From assembly GCA_035622335.1 (NCBI GenBank), contig DASPVO010000072.1:1-19897 (forward strand): DNA of 19,897 nucleotides. The letters are read 5' to 3'. The stretch comes from DATJAJ01 sp035622335 (lineage in GTDB: Archaea > Thermoproteota > Nitrososphaeria > Nitrososphaerales > Gagatemarchaeaceae). The notes under the pieces were generated by a model. The model saw only the letters and a list, made by a program, of their open reading frames with translations, did not search any database and was not told the DNA's origin. Below, one piece after another: positions 15,332-19,897 of the stretch; the stretch's first letter is position 1; each line of letters starts with the position of its first letter. Both the position numbers and the translations under genes were made by a program.

Positions 15332-16237
15332 CTACTGTACGGATTCGGCCTCGTATACGTGGGTCCCCTCTTCCCTGCGCTGCACGAGCTTCGTGAATTC
15401 TTGGTGGAGCATCCTTGTTACGGGTCCGACACCTCCTGAGCCAATCAGTTTCCCGTCGATGGAGCCGACCGCTGCTATCTCTATCTTGGTTCCCACCAGA
15501 AAGACCTCGTCCGCCGTGATCAGCTCGAATGGCGTGATGTCCTTCTCGGCGACGTCTAGCCCGAGCTCTGTGCAGAGCCTGATCGTTCTCGCCCTCGTTA
15601 TCCCGTGCAGGATGCCGGCGGAGGATGACGGGGTCATGATCTTGGTCTCCTTGACGAGGAAGACGTTGGTGACGCTCGCCTCCGAAACGAACCCTCTCGC
15701 GTCGAGGATTATCGCATCGTTAGCTCCCGCGTTGTTGGCCTCCATCTTCGCCATGACGCTGTTGAGGTAGTTGAGAGACTTGACCTCGTGGGTCGTCGCG
15801 TCCACGTTGTCCCTCCTCACGGATGAGATGATCAGGTTCATGAGCTTGGGGCCCTTGCTTCCGAGGACGGTCGATACGGGTTCGGCTATGATGAAAACGG
15901 TCGCCTCCTTGCAGAGGTTTGGGTCGATGCCTAGGTCTCCCGTGCCCCTGGTCACCACCACGCGGATGTACGCGTCCTTCAGTCTGTTCTTCCTGATCGT
16001 CTCGAGGATCGCCTCGGTCATGTCGCTCTTGGAGAGGGGGATCTGGAGCTGGATGTACTTCGCCGACTCGTAGAGCCTCTTGACGTGGGCTTCGAGCTGG
16101 AAGACGTTGCCTTCGTAGCATCGTATCCCCTCGAACACGCCGTCGCCGTACAGGAGACCGTGGTCGAAGACGGAGACCACCGCCCTCGACTTGTCGACGA
16201 ACCTTCCGTTCAGGTAGATCAGCGCAGCCTTCTCCAT
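15332..16237 (-). CDS. ilvE: Branched-chain amino acid aminotransferase
   Basis: This 301-aa fold-type IV PLP enzyme interconverts Leu, Ile and Val with their 2-oxo acids, using glutamate/2-oxoglutarate. The N-terminus IYLNGRFVDKSRAVVSVFDHGLLYGDGVFEGIRCYEG is diagnostic. The PLP-binding lysine is K153 in HEVKSLNYLNSVMAK, and GFVSEASVTNVFLV (182-195) contains the cofactor-contacting Glu186. The C-terminus has the ADEVFLVGT motif. The frame is open another 55 codons upstream, but those residues are not family-like, run into the adjacent mobile element, and lie upstream of a good TATA box (16261-16269). I therefore choose the ATG at 16237, which gives a leaderless mRNA. The 8-bp direct repeat of the element lies only 48 nt upstream of this ATG. 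Confidence 0.95.
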   Translation of the reverse strand: MEKAALIYLNGRFVDKSRAVVSVFDHGLLYGDGVFEGIRCYEGNVFQLEAHVKRLYESAKYIQLQIPLSKSDMTEAILETIRKNRLKDAYIRVVVTRGTGDLGIDPNLCKEATVFIIAEPVSTVLGSKGPKLMNLIISSVRRDNVDATTHEVKSLNYLNSVMAKMEANNAGANDAIILDARGFVSEASVTNVFLVKETKIMTPSSSAGILHGITRARTIRLCTELGLDVAEKDITPFELITADEVFLVGTKIEIAAVGSIDGKLIGSGGVGPVTRMLHQEFTKLVQRREEGTHVYEAESVQ

Positions 16238-16260
16238 AATTTTGACCGCCGCGTTCTGGA

Positions 16261-16269
16261 TATTAAAAC
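16261..16269 (-). promoter_or_regulatory. TATA box of ilvE
   Basis: GTTTTAATA on the minus strand is centred 28 nt before the ilvE ATG, as for a leaderless transcript. The mobile element's 8-bp flanking repeat begins 16 bp beyond it, so the core promoter is intact but all DNA upstream of it has been replaced. Confidence 0.65.
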
Positions 16270-16284
16270 GGTTTTGCCGATGAA

Positions 16285-16292
16285 CTGATTTG
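16285..16292. repeat. Left 8-bp target-site duplication
   Basis: CTGATTTG stands directly outside the left terminal inverted repeat. The identical octamer, in the same orientation, stands directly outside the right one at 19834-19841. Because the repeat tips are G/C, the boundary can also be read as a 42-bp inverted repeat with a 6-bp duplication (TGATTT). Confidence 0.85.
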
Positions 16293-16333
16293 GACATTGT
16301 CGCATTATCGTAGTGTCGCTTTTTGCGTGTCGC
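16293..16333 (+). repeat. Left terminal inverted repeat, 41 bp
   Basis: Read inward it starts GACATTGTCGC and ends GTGTCGC. It contains three copies of TGTCGC, starting 16 and 14 bp apart. Compared with the right copy it differs at inward positions 12, 27 and 34 only. The iterated hexamer looks like a set of protein-binding sites. Confidence 0.88.
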
Positions 16334-16355
16334 GCGAGATGGACTTGAGTTAGAC

Positions 16356-16708
16356 ATGGTGACGGCGAAACAAGTAGAGGCGGATGAACGCTCGAGGCCC
16401 ACACGTGTCTTTTACGACTACAATGACTTCCGTCTCCGCTTGGCCGACAGCTCCCCAGTTCATTACGACATAGGCCTCGACAAGCTTGATCCAAAAGGGA
16501 AGAGGTGGGTTCAGACCTATCGGCTCTACGGGCCGACTCAAAAGGCGGGCTGATTGTCCATGAGCGCCGGTGGGTGCACAGCTCCGCGCAGACCAGACAC
16601 AGGGCTCAAATTGTAGAGGACTTCATCAGGAACATCGCCGTGCCGTTGAACGCAGTCGCAGGGAGGTTGGAGGAGAATAAGACTGCGCCCGAGATGTCAG
16701 GAGATTGA
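16356..16708 (+). pseudogene. Possible frameshifted small gene next to the left repeat
   Basis: Two overlapping plus-strand frames look protein-like. The first, from ATG 16356 to TGA at 16553, contains RPTRVFYDYNDFRLRLADSS and PVHYDIGLDKLDPKGKRWVQ. The second, in the +2 frame, runs from about 16537 to 16708 and contains LIVHERRWVHSSAQTRHR and VEDFIRNIAVPL. A one-base slip near the A4/G3 runs at about 16538-16550 would join them into one protein of about 117 aa. The first frame is open into the inverted repeat. No promoter is obvious. I do not recognise the family, and it may be chance. Confidence 0.35.
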
Positions 16709-16806
16709 TGGAGTTGAAATGCACTTCCGAGGGACAAAAATAGCGCATTTGGCACAACTTCACAAGTCCCACGACACAGCTCCCATAATAGGATCGTAAA
16801 TTGACG

Positions 16807-17544
16807 CTAAAATCGCGGACGCGTCGCTTGAAGAATCGCCACTGCTTGTGTTAGATTTGAGTTAATGAAGACATTGAGTATATGGGTCCCGTCCGCCTGA
16901 TACAAGGAGACTCGGATGTCACTCGACGACGAATTTGTTGGCGACTGGTTGGTGGTCACAGATTCGACGTAATACGTAGGGAAAGGCGCGAGGTCGCTTA
17001 CAGTAGCGTTGGAGAGGGCGACTTCGATAGCTCGCTGCTGCATCGAGCCGAACGAAAGCGAGGTTGCTCTGCTAGCCAAGCTGGTTATGTTGGCTTTGAT
17101 AGCTGTGTAATTTCCACCATCATCGCAGTTTGCAAGACAGGTAGTGGTAACGTTAAGGAGTTTGATTCCTGTATACGAGATTTGATATCCGGTGGACCAG
17201 TTTCCAGCAACCTGCTGGGCCGAGATAACGAGTATCGGCACATATGCGAAAGTGAGGTTCGAGGTTATCGTTACGTTTGCTTCTGCCGGGGAGTAAGAGT
17301 ATGCATTGTCCGTGAATTGGCTGACGACCGCCAGGTTGAAGCTTGAGTAATAAGCTCTGATGCCTATTCCAGGTGTCCCACCAAAAGCGAGGGTCGTTCC
17401 TGACGAAGAAGATTTGGTAGAACTACTAAGGGATGTACTTTCGCTTTGAAGGGGGAGCGCATAGTTGAAGATAGATCCCAATGTGAGCATGCAGACCGCT
17501 GCTATAGTGACATAGGCAATCGTTCTATTCCTGAATTCGGACAT
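16807..17544 (-). CDS. Secreted or membrane-anchored protein, sequon-rich, unknown function
   Basis: The 245-aa product has a short basic N-terminus, a hydrophobic segment at about residues 8-30 and a Ser/Thr linker (about 34-50, with a run SSSTKSSSSGTT). A beta-rich exterior domain follows. It contains many N-x-S/T sequons (for example NVTI, NLTF, NWST, NVTT, NYTA, NITS, NATV, NQSP, NLTQ) and one close Cys pair, CLANC. This is the look of an archaeal surface glycoprotein. The ATG lies 24-32 nt after GTGTATATC, so the mRNA is probably leaderless. It is transcribed divergently from the winged-helix gene across a 108-bp gap. I do not recognise the family. Confidence 0.8.
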   Translation of the reverse strand: MSEFRNRTIAYVTIAAVCMLTLGSIFNYALPLQSESTSLSSSTKSSSSGTTLAFGGTPGIGIRAYYSSFNLAVVSQFTDNAYSYSPAEANVTITSNLTFAYVPILVISAQQVAGNWSTGYQISYTGIKLLNVTTTCLANCDDGGNYTAIKANITSLASRATSLSFGSMQQRAIEVALSNATVSDLAPFPTYYVESVTTNQSPTNSSSSDIRVSLYQADGTHILNVFINSNLTQAVAILQATRPRF

Positions 17545-17567
17545 TTACCATCGATCCGTTTGGTTGA

Positions 17568-17576
17568 GATATACAC
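17568..17576 (-). promoter_or_regulatory. TATA box of the 245-aa secreted protein gene
   Basis: GTGTATATC on the minus strand is centred 28 nt before the ATG at 17544. It shares a short intergenic region with the divergent promoter at 17621-17629, so one regulator could act on both. Confidence 0.6.
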
Positions 17577-17620
17577 CTACGCTTTAGGCACCTGGCTTTC
17601 AATTCTGTATATTTTTTAGC

Positions 17621-17629
17621 ATTAATAAC
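17621..17629 (+). promoter_or_regulatory. TATA box of the membrane winged-helix gene
   Basis: ATTAATAAC is centred 28 nt before the ATG at 17653, again fitting a leaderless start. A further T-rich TATATTTTTTA lies just upstream at about 17608-17618. Confidence 0.6.
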
Positions 17630-17652
17630 GACTGCGCAGCGCTCTCTACGAC

Positions 17653-18096
17653 ATGGGGTCCTCGGACAGTCCACCCGATAACAATCCAACCCTGGAGACC
17701 CCGTTGGCAGGTACCACTTACAAGGTGTATCACTACATGTTCAAGCTCGGGAAATCAGTAAGGGCGGTTGACGTGCAACGCGGACTGAAGCTTAGTTCTC
17801 CCTCGGTTGCCCAATATCATTTGAACAAGCTGACCAGAATGGGACTTATACGGGAAGAGCCGCTTGGCTACGTGGTTGAGAAAGTAATCTATGAAAACAT
17901 CTTTCGGATTAGGAGGCTCTCTGTACCCCTTTACGCCGCATACGCGACGGTGTTCGCCACTTCCTTAGTCGTACTTCTAACAATCCTCAAACCTCCGTCT
18001 CTCACTTCGAGTTACTTCTTCTCATTGCTGGTTGTTCTGTTCGGCTTCATTGTATGCTTCAACGAGGCGTATAAGACCCTGAAGAGGCTACTTTGA
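17653..18096 (+). CDS. Winged-helix DNA-binding protein with two C-terminal membrane helices
   Basis: The 147-aa product has a disordered N-terminus and a winged helix at about residues 21-80. The recognition-helix region is SSPSVAQYHLNKLTRMGLI and the wing is REEPLGYVVEK; this is the ArsR-like type common in archaea. Two hydrophobic helices follow at about 92-112 and 118-136, then a short basic tail. The likely role is a membrane-tethered transcription regulator, possibly controlling its own divergent promoter region and the secreted proteins encoded on either side; this is inferred from arrangement only. It is intact and lies wholly inside the mobile element. Confidence 0.82.
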   Translation: MGSSDSPPDNNPTLETPLAGTTYKVYHYMFKLGKSVRAVDVQRGLKLSSPSVAQYHLNKLTRMGLIREEPLGYVVEKVIYENIFRIRRLSVPLYAAYATVFATSLVVLLTILKPPSLTSSYFFSLLVVLFGFIVCFNEAYKTLKRLL

Positions 18097-18357
18097 AGGT
18101 TCCGAGCGTCACTAGGCAAGAGAGACTCATCGAGGTACTCGCACTGCACGAATGCTGACTGAGGTGGAACAAGGGACTTCAAGGTCTTCTTCGACAGCTC
18201 TCCCTCATCAACGAACGGACGTGCTACCGACTCCAACAACTGTAACAAAAAAAAACAGACAGTAAAGAACCTAACCAGCTTCGGCTAGGCCGTGTCCTCG
18301 ATAGTTCAGAATCGAACGCATCTATGCTTATAAGTTCTTTACCCACTTATTTCTACG
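18097..18357. other. Gap inside the mobile element
   Basis: No convincing gene is seen. A minus-strand frame (TTG at 18248 to 18012) overlaps the winged-helix gene and has no promoter or recognisable features. The stretch holds an A9 tract at about 18246-18254, within a weak CTGT...ACAG palindrome, and the promoter of the next gene at its right end. Confidence 0.5.
18326..18334 (+). promoter_or_regulatory. TATA box of the 411-aa secreted protein gene
   Basis: GCTTATAAG is centred about 28 nt before the ATG at 18358, the same leaderless geometry as the other two element genes. Confidence 0.65.
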
Positions 18358-19593
18358 ATGGCCACTGCGAGTGTCGCAATTTGCATGGCTGTGTTATTGT
18401 TACTCAGTCTCGGCGGTACTCCCATCGTGCATGCAATCGCCATATCTTCTGGTGGTCCAGAGCTCGCGAACTCATCCGTCAACTATCCTTCTGTACAGAC
18501 ACTTGCTTCACTTTGTCCAGGGCTACCGACAGCGAAAGAACTATTGGCTAACGCTGCTGAGTACTCTGTCGCGATTGTCGGGGGTCGGGTCAACTCCACT
18601 ACAACAATTCCCAATTTCGGACAGATTCGTAATTACACGTCTGACACAGTAAATTTCGGAAGTGGGGCGATCAATCTGAACCAGCCCAATATCGTAGAGA
18701 GCAACGGGACCACCTGGGTACAAGTACCTCTCGCTGTCCTTGAGGAAGATGGATGCGCCAATGCGCTGGGGTATAATGCGTCTCCCTTAACGGCCGCATC
18801 ACAGTGGGCCCTTGGCGAGTATTCACAACCGAGCTCGATATCCGGCTCCTATTCCGTAGGCGGCGTCATGAGTTATGGAGATCCCGTCGGTATATGGTCT
18901 CCGAATCCCTCAAATTGCGTGAGCGCCGCAGGTCTGGGTTGCTATCTTGGGTATGACGTGCTTACCATGGAGGACAATATCTATTTCTATCAGATTGTCT
19001 ACGTTGATTCAACCTCAGGCCCCAGCTGCTCTGGGCGCTCGGTCGAGATTGAACAAGAGGTTGTCTCGACTGGTGCTAGCACGAACACGCAGTATTGCCC
19101 GAGTATACCTGGCGGGTACTCATCGGAATCGATGAAGATCGCTCCAACAGGTACCTACTGGGATTTCTACTTCAATGGCCAGTTGCTTTATCAGAAGGCC
19201 TTAGTTAGTGGAGAGAATCCCTACATTCTAACCTCGGATCAACCTACCTCTGTGGTCGAGACGAACGACTTCACCCAATCCGATTTCAGGGGTTTCGTGG
19301 AATACACGGGTGACTGGAATCCTATGGGAACTTTTGACCCAGCAGTCAGCTACTTCTTCAATGGGGGCTGGAACCCATCCTACACGGGACCACCATACAC
19401 AGGATCCATTGCTCATGCATACGTTTATTGGGGCGGATACCAAGGTAACGGCTGGGCCTTCGGCGTCGCAACCTCCAGCCCACCAAGTTGGTCCGGTGTC
19501 AGTTCTCCGAACACAGAAGAAATGGTCTTGTGCTCAAGTTATGGCGGTGGTTGCACTGTACCTCCCCCTTCGCTTGGAACGCAACTTTGGTAG
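18358..19593 (+). CDS. Large secreted beta-rich protein, unknown function
   Basis: The 411-aa product has a clear signal peptide (hydrophobic residues about 5-20, probable cleavage after PIVHA near residue 26). The mature part is rich in Ser, Gly, Tyr, Trp and Asn, with sequons near the front (NSSV, NSTT, NYTS, NGTT, NASP). Several Cys occur, including NCVSAAGLGC and CSSYGGGC, suggesting disulfides. The middle, with TYWDFYFNGQLLYQKA and ADSxxx-like strands, recalls concanavalin-like or G1-peptidase-like beta sandwiches of archaeal surface proteins, but I cannot identify catalytic residues. No C-terminal membrane helix is seen, so it is probably released. It is the last gene before the right inverted repeat. 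Confidence 0.85.
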   Translation: MATASVAICMAVLLLLSLGGTPIVHAIAISSGGPELANSSVNYPSVQTLASLCPGLPTAKELLANAAEYSVAIVGGRVNSTTTIPNFGQIRNYTSDTVNFGSGAINLNQPNIVESNGTTWVQVPLAVLEEDGCANALGYNASPLTAASQWALGEYSQPSSISGSYSVGGVMSYGDPVGIWSPNPSNCVSAAGLGCYLGYDVLTMEDNIYFYQIVYVDSTSGPSCSGRSVEIEQEVVSTGASTNTQYCPSIPGGYSSESMKIAPTGTYWDFYFNGQLLYQKALVSGENPYILTSDQPTSVVETNDFTQSDFRGFVEYTGDWNPMGTFDPAVSYFFNGGWNPSYTGPPYTGSIAHAYVYWGGYQGNGWAFGVATSSPPSWSGVSSPNTEEMVLCSSYGGGCTVPPPSLGTQLW

Positions 19594-19792
19594 CTAGCCT
19601 AGTCAGCGGTTAAGCGAATCCTGCCCTGGCAGAGCAACGCGATTCGATTGTCGTACGAAATGAGTGCCAGTCGTCATCTCAAGGAACTGTTAACTACTAC
19701 GATTGCAGTCAGGCAGTGCTACAGATACTGAGCGCTTCTTCCCCTACTCTAAGGGGCTTCCTGCTGAAGTAATGCACGGTGTCACTCGAAAG

Positions 19793-19833
19793 GCGACACT
19801 CAAAAAACGACACTACGATAAGGCGACAATGTC
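19793..19833 (-). repeat. Right terminal inverted repeat, 41 bp
   Basis: This is the reverse complement of the left copy with three mismatches. It carries the same triple TGTCG iteration. Just inside it, GTGTC (19779-19783) could pair with GACAC (19795-19799), adding a hairpin not present at the left end. Confidence 0.88.
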
Positions 19834-19841
19834 CTGATTTG
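19834..19841. repeat. Right 8-bp target-site duplication
   Basis: CTGATTTG directly follows the right inverted repeat and matches 16285-16292 exactly and in the same orientation. Confidence 0.85.
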
Positions 19842-19865
19842 TGCAGATGGTTATCGACTAACGAC

Positions 19866-19874
19866 TAATTAATT
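19866..19874 (+). promoter_or_regulatory. TATA-like box for a gene beyond the right edge
   Basis: TAATTAATT lies 25 bp outside the element. It would start transcription near the window's last bases. Before insertion it would have been back-to-back with the ilvE promoter. The gene it serves is not visible. Confidence 0.45.
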
Positions 19875-19897
19875 CCGAGCTTCGAGAAGACGAGCGG

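Larger units (their letters stand above)
16293..19833. mobile_element. 3541-bp cargo-bearing element with inverted repeats and target duplication, no transposase
   Basis: The segment is bounded by 41-bp inverted repeats with 38 identical positions and flanked by a perfect 8-bp direct repeat. Together these are the standard signature of DNA transposition. Inside are a possible frameshifted small gene (16356-16708), a secreted protein (16807-17544, -), a membrane-anchored winged-helix protein (17653-18096, +) and a secreted protein (18358-19593, +). None resembles a transposase, integrase or Cas1, so mobilisation would need an enzyme supplied in trans. Apart from the left 400 bp, it is less GC-rich than the flanking operon. 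Deleting the element plus one octamer would join the ilvE promoter directly to the promoter-like sequence at 19866-19874. The nearest known concept is the bacterial mobile insertion cassette. Confidence 0.85.

Noticed and set aside
16238..16402. A longer IlvE N-terminus starting at 16402
   Set aside because: The extra residues are not family-like and run into the mobile element's repeat. A TATA box at 16261-16269 places transcription start at the ATG at 16237.
18012..18248. A 78-aa minus-strand frame after the winged-helix gene
   Set aside because: It has a TTG start, no promoter, overlaps the winged-helix gene and shows no recognisable feature.
16293..19833. The inverted repeats as a shared operator controlling ilvE and the right-hand gene
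   Set aside because: The exact 8-bp direct duplication at both outer edges, and the different distances from each repeat to its TATA box, fit transposition better than a common regulatory site.
16293..19833. Casposon
   Set aside because: No Cas1-like or DNA polymerase gene is present, and the target duplication is 8 bp, not the longer duplication typical of casposons.
1..19897. CRISPR array
   Set aside because: No regularly spaced direct repeats of CRISPR length were seen anywhere.

Overview
This is archaeal DNA, about 60 % GC over most of its length by eye. It most likely comes from a member of the Nitrososphaerota (Thaumarchaeota). The main evidence is one long RNA polymerase A gene in which A' and A'' are fused, a single uninterrupted B gene, and the gene order rpoH-rpoB-rpoA-rpl30e-nusA-rps12-rps7 with EF-1A nearby. 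Several genes have a TATA-like box about 23-31 nt before the start codon, which suggests leaderless or nearly leaderless mRNAs.

Layout. Positions 1-2717 (+ strand) hold the 3' end of an unidentified gene, a membrane-anchored six-repeat beta-propeller-like protein with one CX8C pair per repeat, and a free-standing HTH plus LAGLIDADG protein whose base composition is lower in GC than its neighbours. Positions 2755-5110 (- strand) hold EF-1A and three small membrane or secreted proteins; the shortest of these is 56 aa. Positions 5215-5916 (+) encode a cap-less alpha/beta-hydrolase-fold protein with Gly where the nucleophilic Ser should be. Positions 5908-15154 (- strand) hold the transcription/translation operon, with a second promoter just ahead of rps12. 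The branched-chain aminotransferase gene (ilvE, -) lies at 15332-16237.

The most interesting region is 16285-19841. A 3.54 kb segment is bounded by 41-bp terminal inverted repeats (38/41 identical) and flanked by a perfect 8-bp direct repeat, CTGATTTG. This is the signature of a transposed element. It contains no transposase. Its contents are two secreted, sequon-rich proteins, a membrane-anchored winged-helix regulator and a possibly frameshifted small gene. It looks like a non-autonomous cargo-bearing cassette that landed between the ilvE promoter and a second promoter at the right edge of the window.

Two operon genes, rpoB and nusA, have no ATG, GTG or TTG at the place where family homology says the protein begins. 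In each case the reading frame continues directly, in the same frame, from the stop codon of the preceding gene. ACG (rpoB) and CTG (nusA), each with a Shine-Dalgarno-like sequence, are the best candidate starts. Assembly errors remain possible.
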